From contig JBKBUF010000020.1 of NCBI GenBank assembly GCA_046290815.1, positions 25,291 to 89,290 on the forward strand: DNA of 64,000 nucleotides, read 5' to 3'. Positions 18,412 through 27,407 of the stretch are shown one piece after another. The notes beneath the pieces are model-generated. The model saw only the letters and a list, made by a program, of their open reading frames with translations, did no database searches and was not told the origin of the DNA. A program made the translations under genes and the position numbers. The first letter of the stretch is position 1; each line of letters begins with the position of its first letter. Source of the DNA: JBKBUF01 sp046290815 (lineage in GTDB: Bacteria; Bacteroidota; Bacteroidia; Cytophagales; Cytophagaceae).

Positions 18412-20670
18412 ATGCGGATTTATTTAGCTTTTATATCGTTTTTTATTGTCTTACAGTCAGTTAGCGCTCAAACAGTTAACCTGAAGGGGAAAGTATTGTC
18501 CAACAAAACCCCTGTTTTTGGCGCCGTAGTCAGCATAGACTCCTTAAAAAAAGGCTGCCTGACGGATACTTTAGGAGCATTCGAATTAAAAAATATACCG
18601 TCGGGAAAATATAAAGTGAAGATTTCCGGAATGGGGTACGAAACTACTTTCAAGATAGTTCAGGTCACAGAAAATGAAGAGCGAAACTATATCTTTTACA
18701 TCAATGAGTCAGTAAGTCAGCATGAGCAGGTGGTTGTAACAGGTACCATGCGGGAAGTTAGTAAGCAACAGTCGCCGATTCCTGTAGAAGTATACTCCCC
18801 TGAATATTTTAAAAAGAACCCCACACCAAATCTTTTTGAAAGTTTGCAATTGGTAAACGGTGTACAACCACAACTTAATTGCAATGTGTGTAATACAGGA
18901 GATATTCATATCAATGGTATGGAAGGCGCCTACACTATGGTGACAATAGATGGGATGCCTATCGTCAGCAGCTTGTCAACAGTATACGGATTGAGCGGAA
19001 TTCCCAACAGCATTGTTCAAAGGGTAGAAGTGGTCAAAGGGCCAGCCTCAACGCTATACGGATCAGAAGCAATGGGAGGACTCATCAACATCATCACAAA
19101 AGATCCTGCCACTGCGCCAAAAGCTTCTGTTGATATTTTCACGACATCTCAAAAAGAAATTAATACAGATCTGTCATTGAGGTATTCCCAAGGTAAAGTC
19201 AATTCTCTTCTTGGCATCAGTTATTTCAATTTTCAAAATAAGCTTGATATAAACAAAGACAATTTCACTGATGTAACTCTGCAGGACAGGATCTCCATTT
19301 TCAACAAATGGTCATTACAAAGGAAAAATAACAGGTTGGCTTCCGTTGCGCTCAGGTATGTATATGAAGACCGTTGGGGCGGAGAAATGCAATGGTCTTC
19401 ACGCTTCAGAGGAAGCGACAGCATATATGGGGAATCAATCTACACCAACCGATATGAACTGATCGGCGCCTATGCATTACCGGTAGAGGAAAATATTTTA
19501 TTTCAATTCAGTCTTAATACTCATCATCAGAATTCTGTTTATGGAGATACATACTACATTGCCACACAAAACATCGCATTCGGACAATTACTATGGTCAA
19601 AAAAAATCGGCGCCAGGCATAATCTCCTTGTAGGAGCACCAGTCAGGTACACCTTTTACGATGATAATACACCAGGCACTGCCTCAGCTGATACAGTAAA
19701 CACTGTGAACAAACCGCAGCACATATTGCTTCCCGGTTTATTTGCTCAGGAAGAATTTCAAGTTAATGAAAAGATCAGCACGCTTGCCGGAATAAGGTAC
19801 GACTACAACAGTGTGCACGGAAGCATATTATCACCAAGGCTCAGCGGGAAATACAATATCAATAAATTTAACATTCTAAGATTGAGCGCAGGTAACGGAT
19901 TCAGGGTTGTAAACCTTTTCACTGAGGATCATGCAGCGCTTACGGGTTCAAGAGAGGTGGTAATAAAAAACGATCTGAAGCCTGAGCGGTCATATAATGT
20001 TAATCTTAATTACCAGAAATTTATTAATACAGCCAATGGATTCATCGGCCTGGACGGAAGCGTTTTCTACACTTACTTTACCAATAAAATTATAGGTGAC
20101 TTTAGTTCAGACCCTGACAAAATTATTTATGATAATCTAAAGGGTTATGCTGTATCAAAAGGAATTACCTTAAACACCGACTTTACCTTTGGATCCAGGT
20201 TAAAAGCAATAATTGGTTTTACCTATATGGAAGTATATTCTGTGCAGGAAAACGAAGACGGGGAGATGGAAAAAATTCCGCAAATGTATGCTCCTAAATA
20301 TTCAGGCACCTTTGCTATTTCTTACAAGCTTCCGGGGCTTAATACCATTGTAGATTATACGGGAAGAATCAACGGACCAATGCATCTTCCTGTTCTGGAG
20401 AATGACTTCAGACCTGATCAGTCACCCTGGTTTTCCATTCAGAATATACAGGCTACAACAAGAGTGTACAAACAATTTGAAATTTATTATGGTGTTAAAA
20501 ATCTTTTTAATTTCAAGCCGAGAGATCCGCTTATGCGCCCGCATGATCCCTTCGACAGGCATGTCAATGACCCTGTGAACAATCCTCACGGTTACACTTT
20601 TGATACTTCATACAATTATGCCCCGCTTCAGGGAATAAGAGGCTTTGCAGGTATACGTGTAGTGTTCTGA
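18412..20670 (+). CDS. TonB-dependent outer-membrane receptor with carboxypeptidase-like N-domain
   Basis: A 752-residue receptor starting at ATG 18412 (MRIYLAFISFFIVLQSVSAQ, signal peptide); a longer frame from TTG 18382 overlaps the promoter. Residues about 21-100 form the carboxypeptidase-regulatory-like domain (LKGKVLSNKTPVFGAVVSID). The plug follows at about 110-225 with the conserved VEVVKGPASTLYGSEAMGGLINIITK, then the 22-strand barrel to the C-terminal FAGIRVVF. The plug carries the CNVCNTGDIHINGMEG motif, seen in siderophore/metal-type receptors and unlike SusC. No SusD partner lies downstream, so uptake of a small ligand or metal complex is more likely than of an oligosaccharide. 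The ligand is unknown. Confidence 0.92.
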   Translation: MRIYLAFISFFIVLQSVSAQTVNLKGKVLSNKTPVFGAVVSIDSLKKGCLTDTLGAFELKNIPSGKYKVKISGMGYETTFKIVQVTENEERNYIFYINESVSQHEQVVVTGTMREVSKQQSPIPVEVYSPEYFKKNPTPNLFESLQLVNGVQPQLNCNVCNTGDIHINGMEGAYTMVTIDGMPIVSSLSTVYGLSGIPNSIVQRVEVVKGPASTLYGSEAMGGLINIITKDPATAPKASVDIFTTSQKEINTDLSLRYSQGKVNSLLGISYFNFQNKLDINKDNFTDVTLQDRISIFNKWSLQRKNNRLASVALRYVYEDRWGGEMQWSSRFRGSDSIYGESIYTNRYELIGAYALPVEENILFQFSLNTHHQNSVYGDTYYIATQNIAFGQLLWSKKIGARHNLLVGAPVRYTFYDDNTPGTASADTVNTVNKPQHILLPGLFAQEEFQVNEKISTLAGIRYDYNSVHGSILSPRLSGKYNINKFNILRLSAGNGFRVVNLFTEDHAALTGSREVVIKNDLKPERSYNVNLNYQKFINTANGFIGLDGSVFYTYFTNKIIGDFSSDPDKIIYDNLKGYAVSKGITLNTDFTFGSRLKAIIGFTYMEVYSVQENEDGEMEKIPQMYAPKYSGTFAISYKLPGLNTIVDYTGRINGPMHLPVLENDFRPDQSPWFSIQNIQATTRVYKQFEIYYGVKNLFNFKPRDPLMRPHDPFDRHVNDPVNNPHGYTFDTSYNYAPLQGIRGFAGIRVVF

Positions 20671-20752
20671 AATGCATAGCCTGTGCCTTTCTTTGTGATT
20701 TTAAATAACTTTATTAAGTTTATAGGCTTTTTATACAAAAGCTTTTAAGCTG

Positions 20753-21439
20753 ATGAACATCCATTACCTGAGGCATGTACAATTTGAAGGGCTGGGCACC
20801 ATTAAAGAATGGGCAAAAGTACCGGAAAATAAACTTACCGCCACCAAGTTTTATGAAGACAACAAATTGCCTTTCGTGGACCTTTTTGATGTGCTTATAA
20901 TTATGGGTGGACCAATGAGTGTACATGATGAAAAACTATATCCATGGCTTAAGCAGGAGAAACAACTCATAGCTCGTGCCATAGAAAAAAGAAAGAAAGT
21001 AATAGGTATATGCCTGGGTGCACAACTGATAGCTGAGGTACTGGGAGCTAAGGTTTATAAAAATGAACATAAAGAGATCGGATGGTTTCCTGTTGAATTA
21101 ACCAACGAAGCAAAGAGCTCAGTGCATTTTCAAAATTTCCCTCCCAATCCTATAGTATTTCATTGGCATGGAGAAACTTTTGATCTGCCTTCCAACGCTG
21201 TAAGACTGGCATCTTCTGAAGCATGCCTGAATCAGGCTTTCATGTATGAGGATAATGTACTGGCCTTGCAGTTTCATCTTGAAATGGAGAAAACAGGAAT
21301 CGAAAATCTGATAAGCAATTGTGCTGATGACCTGGTAGAGAGCAAATACATTCAACAAAATGAATTACTTCTTTCGGATAGTCATTTCTCCAATAATAAA
21401 AATTTGTTATTTGAGCTTCTCAACAGCTTTTGCAAGTAA
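20753..21439 (+). CDS. Class I glutamine amidotransferase-like protein
   Basis: A 228-residue cytoplasmic protein of the GATase1 family, of the stand-alone GMP-synthase-like type. The catalytic triad is visible: nucleophile C87 in GICLGAQ, and H175 and E177 in ALQFHLEME. The oxyanion region IIMGGPMSVHDE (about 49-60) and the HWHGETFDLP motif (about 137-146) are also conserved. Family members release ammonia from glutamine or act as gamma-glutamyl hydrolases; no synthetase partner is adjacent. The stop codon abuts the stop of the convergent YceI gene with no bases between. Confidence 0.9.
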   Translation: MNIHYLRHVQFEGLGTIKEWAKVPENKLTATKFYEDNKLPFVDLFDVLIIMGGPMSVHDEKLYPWLKQEKQLIARAIEKRKKVIGICLGAQLIAEVLGAKVYKNEHKEIGWFPVELTNEAKSSVHFQNFPPNPIVFHWHGETFDLPSNAVRLASSEACLNQAFMYEDNVLALQFHLEMEKTGIENLISNCADDLVESKYIQQNELLLSDSHFSNNKNLLFELLNSFCK

Positions 21440-21988
21440 TCATTTCTTCTCTGCAGCGACCTTCAAAACGATCTCAGCGGTATCAGATAAGGTAAACATA
21501 TAGCCCACTTTAAAATCATTCCGGTTGATTTTCACTTTTCCCTCAAAGTAGTACCTTCCATTGCGTATTTGATATGTTAGTGGTAAGGTTACCTGTTTTG
21601 TGATTCCTTTGATGGTTAGATCTCCTATAACGATTAAGGTATTCTTACCTTCCTCCGACTTGATTTCTTTACTTACAAATATTGCATCAGGATAATTCTG
21701 TACATCAAAAAAGTCTTTGGCTTTCAAATGGCTGTCCCGAAGTTTTATTCCGGAATTCACACTTGCGGTTCTGATTACTGCCTTTACTTCTGTCTGCTTT
21801 AGATTTTCAGAATTAAATTTTAATTGAACATCAAAGTCGGTAAAATTTCCTTCAGACATAATACCTGAATTTCTGATATAATATTTTATATCAGATTCTT
21901 CCTTTATCAATTTACAATCCTGAGCGAAACAGCTGGCATTGAAGAGGAATCCTGTGAATAGCCCGATGAGTATATTGTACTTCAGCAT
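21440..21988 (-). CDS. YceI-family periplasmic (polyisoprenoid-binding-like) protein
   Basis: A 182-residue exported protein (signal peptide to about residue 22, NASCFAQ). The lipocalin-like YceI fold is recognised from FTDFDVQLKFNSENL, SGIKLRDSHLKAKDFFDVQNYPDAIFVSKEI and GDLTIKGITKQVTLPLTY. YceI proteins bind isoprenoid-type lipids in the periplasm; a transport or stress role is usual, but the ligand here is unknown. Single gene, tail to tail with the amidotransferase. Confidence 0.9.
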   Translation of the reverse strand: MLKYNILIGLFTGFLFNASCFAQDCKLIKEESDIKYYIRNSGIMSEGNFTDFDVQLKFNSENLKQTEVKAVIRTASVNSGIKLRDSHLKAKDFFDVQNYPDAIFVSKEIKSEEGKNTLIVIGDLTIKGITKQVTLPLTYQIRNGRYYFEGKVKINRNDFKVGYMFTLSDTAEIVLKVAAEKK

Positions 21989-22121
21989 AAAAACTTTCTA
22001 TTTTTTCTACCTTTTTAACGAAGGAGTTCTGAATAACTTATGGATGAAAAAGTGCAGATAGTCACTGCCAAGATCTAAAAATACTATTTAGTAAAAAATG
22101 ATATAAGGCAATTCGGAAGAT

Positions 22122-22895
22122 TTACCAGGAACCTTTGGCTCCGCCGCCACCCTTTGTCACCTTTTTATTGGAGAAAATCCCTCTGCTGTTGGCAAAGGCA
22201 TCAAAGCCGGCTCTGTTTGCACCGAAACTATTCATAACAGATAAGCCTGCTATTAAACTTTTCTTTTTACTGGAGATTGTTCTTTTTCTCCTGTTGCGCA
22301 ACTGCACCACAGGCATTGCAATCAGAAAAAAGAATGCCAATCCCACAAGTAAAATAAGCCAAATCCCCTGCCCGTCCTTTTTCAAATCTGCTTCAGTAAT
22401 AATCCCAGATTTAAGAGAAACCATTGCATCGATAGAAGTTAAAATTCCATCAGCATAATTTCCATTCCGGATGTGATGCTTTAGATATTGTTGTTCAATT
22501 TTTTTTGCTGTGGATTTGTTAAGAAAGTTATCAGCTCCCGGCACTATTAGATTGTCCTTATCAAGGTAATCGATAAAAATTACAGCGGGAAGCTTAAATG
22601 CAGGATCCTTTTCTTTCCACTTTCCTTCGTTTTTGTAAACATATTCATGCGCATCCTCCCTCAGATTTTTCACAATCAACAAAATTATGTTTACACTATT
22701 ATCCGATTTAGCAGAAGCAATCCGGTTCTGAATTGCTGTTTCTTCTTCTGAAGTCAGCAGATCAGCAAAATCATATACATAATAATCAGGTTTAGGAAAA
22801 AAATCCTGCAATGCATCATCATGTGCCGCGGCATCGGCTACCAGAAAAAATGTAAATGTCAGTACACAAAAAAAGAAAGCGACAGTTCTGAGCAT
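22122..22895 (-). CDS. TPM-domain membrane protein (third TPM protein of the lemA cluster)
   Basis: A 257-residue protein with a signal peptide/anchor (residues 1-24), a TPM domain (about 35-165, starting YYVYDFADLLTSEEETAIQNRI) and a membrane segment (about 179-198, WLILLVGLAFFFLIAMPVVQL). A basic cytoplasmic tail ends in GGGGAKGSW. The short glycine-rich end resembles the tail of the YgcG-like neighbour. TPM domains occur in thylakoid TLP18.3/Psb32 and bacterial YgcG proteins, and a phosphatase or protein-quality role has been proposed. It follows the YgcG-like gene after 78 bases and is probably part of the lemA operon. Confidence 0.85.
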   Translation of the reverse strand: MLRTVAFFFCVLTFTFFLVADAAAHDDALQDFFPKPDYYVYDFADLLTSEEETAIQNRIASAKSDNSVNIILLIVKNLREDAHEYVYKNEGKWKEKDPAFKLPAVIFIDYLDKDNLIVPGADNFLNKSTAKKIEQQYLKHHIRNGNYADGILTSIDAMVSLKSGIITEADLKKDGQGIWLILLVGLAFFFLIAMPVVQLRNRRKRTISSKKKSLIAGLSVMNSFGANRAGFDAFANSRGIFSNKKVTKGGGGAKGSW

Positions 22896-22973
22896 CTTAT
22901 ATTTTAATTCATATTGATTTTAATCCTCCCTTTTTGATTCGAATTTCGATTGTCGTTTTTCGAATTACTTTTT

Positions 22974-23705
22974 TTACCACCTTCCTCCTGCTCCTCCACC
23001 GCCGAAGCCACCTCCACCAAATCCACCGAATCCTCCACCACGTCCGGAAGAACCCCATCCTCCGCCAATAAACGGACCACGACCAGTATAGGTACGTGAA
23101 CCTCCACCACCACCTTTACGGGAAATACTGCTTATTATTAATATTATTATTAATACAATTATAAAAGCCGCCACCGGAAACTCCCTGTCATTACCTTGCT
23201 TATCTGCTTTATAAGTTCCGGAAGCCAATTGTATAATAATTGAAGTTGCCTCATCAAGACCTTTATAGTAATTCCCGGCCCTGAAGTATGGCTTAATATT
23301 GTTTTCAAAAATTCTCTTGGCCATTGCATCAGGAACCACTCCTTCCATACCATAACCGGTCGCAATAAAAAAATCCCGATTTTCCATAGAGACTAAAATG
23401 AGAATTCCGTTGTCTTTGCCTTTCTGTCCTATTCCCCATTTTTGGGCTACCCTTTGTGCAAAATCAGAGGCAGCATAATCCTTAATATCCGGCATGGTAA
23501 GAATTACTATCTGGGTGGAGGTGGAGTCATTATAACTTCTGAGTTTGCCTTCCAAAAGCTGCGTCTGAGCGGGAGTTAATATCCCTGCATTATCAACTAC
23601 CAGCCTTGGAGGATTGGGTTGTTCAGGCAGATCACCGGCAACAGCAAATGCCAGAACATGCAGGCAAACAAACAACAACACACTAATTCTCACTTTCAAA
23701 GTCAT
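22974..23705 (-). CDS. YgcG-type TPM-domain protein
   Basis: A 243-residue protein with a signal peptide (to about residue 24), a TPM domain (about 35-165; VDNAGILTPAQTQLLEGKL, TQIVILTMPDIKDYAASDFAQRVAQKWGIGQKGKDNGILILVSM), a membrane segment (about 174-192) and an extreme Gly/Arg/Phe-rich tail (about 195-243) with GFGGFGGGGFGGGG. This is the classic YgcG/DUF2950-type layout found next to LemA in many bacteria. The tail may be disordered or surface exposed. It lies 9 bases after the cytosolic TPM gene. Confidence 0.92.
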   Translation of the reverse strand: MTLKVRISVLLFVCLHVLAFAVAGDLPEQPNPPRLVVDNAGILTPAQTQLLEGKLRSYNDSTSTQIVILTMPDIKDYAASDFAQRVAQKWGIGQKGKDNGILILVSMENRDFFIATGYGMEGVVPDAMAKRIFENNIKPYFRAGNYYKGLDEATSIIIQLASGTYKADKQGNDREFPVAAFIIVLIIILIISSISRKGGGGGSRTYTGRGPFIGGGWGSSGRGGGFGGFGGGGFGGGGAGGRW

Positions 23706-23714
23706 ACTGTTCTG

Positions 23715-24152
23715 TCAATTATTCTCAAATGAAATCTGATCCGGCAATTCATTAATATCTCCTTTCTTGAAAGGAAAGTGTACTTTCAATTGTTCACCGG
23801 CCATTCTTATTCCTTCACAAAGCCCTTGAGTAAATTTCCCCTGACGGAAAAGATCCTGCATATGATCTTTTATTTTTTCCCAGAAATCATCAGGCACTTT
23901 TTCATTGATACCTGCATCGCCCAGGATGGCAAACTGATGGTCTTTTACTGCTAGGTAAATAAGCACGCCGTTTCTTAGATCAGTTTTATGCATGTTTAAT
24001 GCAGAAAAAACATCTGCAGCCCTGTCAAGCACATTACCTTTGCAATGATTTTCCACATGCACCTGTATCTCTCCCGAGGTATTTTTTTCTGCATCACGGA
24101 TAGCCTGAACAATCAGTTCCTGCTCCGAATCATTTATAAACTCTTTACCCAT
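23715..24152 (-). CDS. Soluble TPM-domain protein
   Basis: A 145-residue protein with no signal peptide and no membrane segment: a bare TPM domain (GEIQVHVENHC, NMHKTDLRNGVLIYLAVKDHQFAILGDAGINEKVPDDFW). It starts 4 bases after the lemA stop and ends 9 bases before the YgcG-type gene, so all are one transcript. A cytoplasmic TPM protein beside an exported one implies the operon places TPM domains on both sides of the membrane. Confidence 0.9.
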   Translation of the reverse strand: MGKEFINDSEQELIVQAIRDAEKNTSGEIQVHVENHCKGNVLDRAADVFSALNMHKTDLRNGVLIYLAVKDHQFAILGDAGINEKVPDDFWEKIKDHMQDLFRQGKFTQGLCEGIRMAGEQLKVHFPFKKGDINELPDQISFENN

Positions 24153-24156
24153 CAGT

Positions 24157-24735
24157 TTAGAATTTTACTTCAGGAGCTCTGTTAGCACCAGGGTCTGCCT
24201 GAAAATATCCTTTTTTCTCAAAGCCGAACATTCCGGCCATCATATTTTGAGGAAACTTCCTTATGTAAGCATTGTAATCCTGAACTGCATCATTAAAATT
24301 TCTTCGCTCTACAGCTATTCTGTTTTCAGATCCTTCTATCTGGGCCTGCAACTCAAGAAAATTTTGATTAGCTTTTAGATCAGGATAATTCTCAGCCACT
24401 GCTATTAGTCTTGACAAAGCAGATGATAACTGATTCTGAGCTTGCTGAAACTGTTGAATTTTTTCAGGAGTCAGATTATTTGCATCTATTTTAATTGAAG
24501 TTGCATTTGCTCTTGCATCTACTACTGCCTGCAAGGTTCCTGATTCATGTGCTGCATAACCTTTTACAGTATTGACAAGGTTTGGAATAAGATCTGCTCT
24601 GCGCTGGTAAACATTTTCTACCTGCGCCCATTTGCCTTCCACGTTTTCCTGTTTTTCTACCATGGTGTTATAACCGCAAGATGTTAATGAAACAGCGGAG
24701 AATAAAATAAGTAAGTTAAAAATGACCCTTTTCAT
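24157..24735 (-). CDS. lemA: LemA family lipoprotein
   Basis: A 192-residue protein, the usual LemA length. The lipobox is LTSC with lipidated C20. The family signature is intact: KWAQVENVYQRRADLIPNLVNTVKGYAAHE, then a long helical bundle (SSALSRLIAVAENYPDLKANQNFLELQAQIEGSENRIAVERRNFNDAVQDYN) and FGFEKKGYFQADPGA at the end. The molecular function of LemA is unsettled; it co-occurs with TPM/YgcG proteins as seen here. First gene of a four-gene minus-strand operon. Confidence 0.95.
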   Translation of the reverse strand: MKRVIFNLLILFSAVSLTSCGYNTMVEKQENVEGKWAQVENVYQRRADLIPNLVNTVKGYAAHESGTLQAVVDARANATSIKIDANNLTPEKIQQFQQAQNQLSSALSRLIAVAENYPDLKANQNFLELQAQIEGSENRIAVERRNFNDAVQDYNAYIRKFPQNMMAGMFGFEKKGYFQADPGANRAPEVKF

Positions 24736-24896
24736 TGGATTAAAATTTTATTTAAAGTTGTTTGATCTGATCTATTGTCAGGTGGTAAATTTACGATTAC
24801 ATTTCCGTTCTCATAACGCTTACTCTAAAATTTTTAGTTCTTCCTTAACGGAAATAGCGAAAGATAAAATCGGAATTGTTGCAGAGGGGGAAAAAT

Positions 24897-24922
24897 AAAA
24901 GGCCCCGGTTGAGGGGCCCTTT
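24897..24922. terminator. Rho-independent terminator-like hairpin
   Basis: GGCCCC (24901-24906) pairs with GGGGCC (24913-24918) across a 6-nt loop. The flanking A-run and T-run extend the stem with one mismatch. U-rich tails appear on both strands. It sits upstream of lemA and would stop minus-strand readthrough from 25494-25195. Confidence 0.7.
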
Positions 24923-25074
24923 ATTTACAAAAAGAAATTAATACAGGTTATGAAAAAATAGTGTTATTTGTCTATATATACTGTTTATTTATAAAAAGTA
25001 ACCCGGGTAAGTACAGTTTTCCTGAAAAATTTTAAAAATAAAATAAAAGCCTTGTTTCACAACAAGTTACAAGC

Positions 25075-25203
25075 ATGAAAAAAAACAAAATTTTACTGAT
25101 TCTCGTGATTCTTTTTACCCTACTAATGGCCTTTTTTGCTTATGATATGTCATCAAAAACCAAAAAGCCCTGGGAGAAAAAGAAGGAAACCAAATCAAAC
25201 TAA
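25075..25203 (+). CDS. Small single-pass membrane protein (42 aa)
   Basis: A 42-codon frame, ATG 25075 to TAA 25201-25203. The N-terminus is MKKNK, then a strong membrane segment (ILLILVILFTLLMAFFAY, residues 6-23) and a short, highly charged lysine-rich tail ending KKKETKSN. Positive residues at both ends and a compact hydrophobic core are what small bacterial membrane proteins look like. It overlaps the 3' end of the convergent gene 25195-25494 by 9 bp. No family is recognised and no perfect promoter is seen. Confidence 0.5.
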   Translation: MKKNKILLILVILFTLLMAFFAYDMSSKTKKPWEKKKETKSN

Positions 25204-25494
25204 TTTCTTCGCACGAGGTGTGGCGCTTTTTCTGGCTTTCGGTCTTTCAGTTACTTTGTGCTTTTTGGTAATCACTACCTTTTTGCCGTTTCTTATTCCT
25301 ATTTCTTTGGTGTAAATATATTTACCATGTCCATCTTTTGCAGCTTTCCAGTAGTAGTAGTAAATACTAAGACCAATCACTACCAAAACAAAAAATCCAA
25401 GGATGGAGAAGGTTTCATACTTTTTGTTGCCAAATGCAAAAGACATTTGAGGTAGCAGACATAAAATGCTGATAATACTTAATAATCTGTTCAT
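25195..25494 (-). CDS. Small membrane protein with basic C-terminal tail
   Basis: A 99-residue protein with a signal-peptide-like N-terminus (MNRLLSIISILCLLPQMSFAFG), a membrane segment (about residues 30-49, FSILGFFVLVVIGLSIYYYYW) and a very basic tail (KKVVITKKHKVTERPKARKSATPRAKKLV). The tail would be cytoplasmic if the signal peptide is cleaved and the segment is an anchor. No known family; the basic end could bind nucleic acid or acidic lipids, but that is speculation. Confidence 0.65.
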   Translation of the reverse strand: MNRLLSIISILCLLPQMSFAFGNKKYETFSILGFFVLVVIGLSIYYYYWKAAKDGHGKYIYTKEIGIRNGKKVVITKKHKVTERPKARKSATPRAKKLV

Positions 25495-25722
25495 ATTCGT
25501 GTTTTATTTACGTGTAATTTGGAGAGTGTTTTTACATATATACTAAAACACATACTGATTAACAACAATTTATCGCTATTTTTATCAACAGTTTCTGATG
25601 AAATATTACTTCAGGCCAAAAAATGCAATTTCACAATGATTTCAGTCATAGAAAAAGCATTTTTACCCTGAATACTTTATACATCAGGTTTTTCGTTTTT
25701 TATTTGTTAGAAAGAAAAGAAA

Positions 25723-27243
25723 ATGAATTTCACATCGATATTTTTTACCGGCATTTTATCTGCATTTGTTTTTGTATCTGTCCATGCGCAGCAGGATACC
25801 AATAATTTTGACATAACAATAAAAAACACCAGGGATGCCTACTCATTTACTGATGGCATTGACGGTATGGCATACCTGCTCAGCAGCAACAAGCAGTATC
25901 AGATTATGCTGTTAAATTCTCCTGCTGAACAGCAAATTAAATCCACTTACATCAAAACTACGTCTGAAAAGAAAGATGAAGTTTTAGGTGCATGCCTTGA
26001 CCAGCGATATGTTACTTTCTTTTTTTCGAATCCCAAATCAAGATCCTTTTCATACCTGAAAACCGACAGAAGAAACGGAGAAAACACCTACAAAACTTTC
26101 ATGCTTAGAGAAAAAAATGAACATGTTTTCGAAGCATTTGAAATGAATAATGTTTTTTACATTCTTACAGTTGAAGAATACAAAAATGAAATCAATCTTA
26201 TTTCGGTATCTGACGGCGGAGAAAAGATTGATAAGGAAAAATATCTTCTTGAAATGAATTCCTTTTATGCTATGGTAAGCAAAAGGACCTCAAGAGCAAC
26301 CGAAAGCAAAGTAGACATACATTATGTCGACTACAATAAAGTAAACACAATAAGAGGTACGTATAGAAGAAACAAGCTATATACCTATGATAACAAAATC
26401 TTCATGACCTTTGATGAACCGGGCATGACTCATCTTGTTACTATAGACCCGATAGAGAAATCCGCAGCATATAAAAAACTGAATTTTTCTTTAGAAAGGG
26501 GAAATAACTCTCCGCAAAAACAGGGAAATTCATTCTTATATTATAAAACCTTATTCAGGGTAAGTATGAGTCCTGACCAGCTAAACTTAAGCGCTCTTAA
26601 TCTCGACTCGATGTATCTAGTTAATTCTTTCAATGTTTTTCCGGAAGGTGAAATAGACATAGCAAACACACCTCTATTGATGGAAGGAAGCAGCTCGGGT
26701 TCTTCAGGAGACGAAACGGTGTTGAAGAAAAGTACACAATTCTTTAAAAAAGCACTTACCGGTGAGATCGCTGTTGCTGTAAATCCTCAGGATAGCGGAT
26801 ATTATAATGTACAATTGGGATCGTATGAAGAATTTGTACAATACAGAGGAGGATATAGCGGAGGATGGGGGGCTCCCGGTATTTCTTTCGGAATGGGAAT
26901 GGGTATGGGCATGGGAGGATTCTACTCGCCTATGTATATGCCTGGGTATATGGGAATGGCGCCTTACAGATATCCTGCCTTCGGACCATCATATTATCCT
27001 TCTTCCTCCGTAACAAAAACAAGAACAGTTTACTTCAAATCTTTACTTGATAGTGAAAGTCTCACTCATCAGCAGGGAAATGTTGCAAAGACAGGCATCG
27101 AAAGAATGAATGATTATTTTGAAGGCAAATTCAGAAATTATTCTCCTGAACTGGTAACAACAGTTACCTATGGTGATAAAATGATATTAGGTTATCTAAT
27201 AAAGAGAACTAACAAATATCAACTGGTAGAATTCAAGAAATAA
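25723..27243 (+). CDS. Secreted protein with Gly/Met-rich segment, function unknown
   Basis: A 506-residue protein with a signal peptide (MNFTSIFFTGILSAFVFVSVHAQ). Residues about 25-380 are beta-rich and look like an irregular propeller. A low-complexity run follows at about residues 384-425: glycine/methionine repeats (GMGMGMGMGG) then SPMYMPGYMGMAPY. The final ~75 residues return to ordinary composition. No sorting domain or lipobox is seen, so it should be periplasmic or outer-membrane associated. Met-rich patches in exported proteins sometimes bind Cu(I), but nothing else here points to copper. Confidence 0.75.
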   Translation: MNFTSIFFTGILSAFVFVSVHAQQDTNNFDITIKNTRDAYSFTDGIDGMAYLLSSNKQYQIMLLNSPAEQQIKSTYIKTTSEKKDEVLGACLDQRYVTFFFSNPKSRSFSYLKTDRRNGENTYKTFMLREKNEHVFEAFEMNNVFYILTVEEYKNEINLISVSDGGEKIDKEKYLLEMNSFYAMVSKRTSRATESKVDIHYVDYNKVNTIRGTYRRNKLYTYDNKIFMTFDEPGMTHLVTIDPIEKSAAYKKLNFSLERGNNSPQKQGNSFLYYKTLFRVSMSPDQLNLSALNLDSMYLVNSFNVFPEGEIDIANTPLLMEGSSSGSSGDETVLKKSTQFFKKALTGEIAVAVNPQDSGYYNVQLGSYEEFVQYRGGYSGGWGAPGISFGMGMGMGMGGFYSPMYMPGYMGMAPYRYPAFGPSYYPSSSVTKTRTVYFKSLLDSESLTHQQGNVAKTGIERMNDYFEGKFRNYSPELVTTVTYGDKMILGYLIKRTNKYQLVEFKK

Positions 27244-27310
27244 GAAACTTGACTTGAATGTCATTTAACTAAAGAGATCAAGTAAAATTCAGGTTGAATG
27301 TTTCTATAAC

Positions 27311-27335
27311 GGTCAGGCTGAGCGGAGTCGAAGCC
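27311..27335. repeat. Dispersed intergenic repeat of the CTGAGCGGAGTCGAAG type
   Basis: The 25-bp core contains CTGAGCGGAGTCGAAG and has short inverted ends (GGCT/AGCC). Similar sequences are common, as I recall, in intergenic DNA of many Bacteroidota. It lies between convergent genes. Only one copy is seen in this window. Confidence 0.45.
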
Positions 27336-27407
27336 TTCCCAAATATACCTTCGGAGGCTCATAATGGAGATAGAACTCAAATTTCGATTTTCGAGCTTCG
27401 AATTTTT

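Noticed and set aside
22904..23113. 69-codon minus-strand ORF rich in Val/Glu
   Set aside because: Frame shadow of the Gly-rich tail of the YgcG-type gene.
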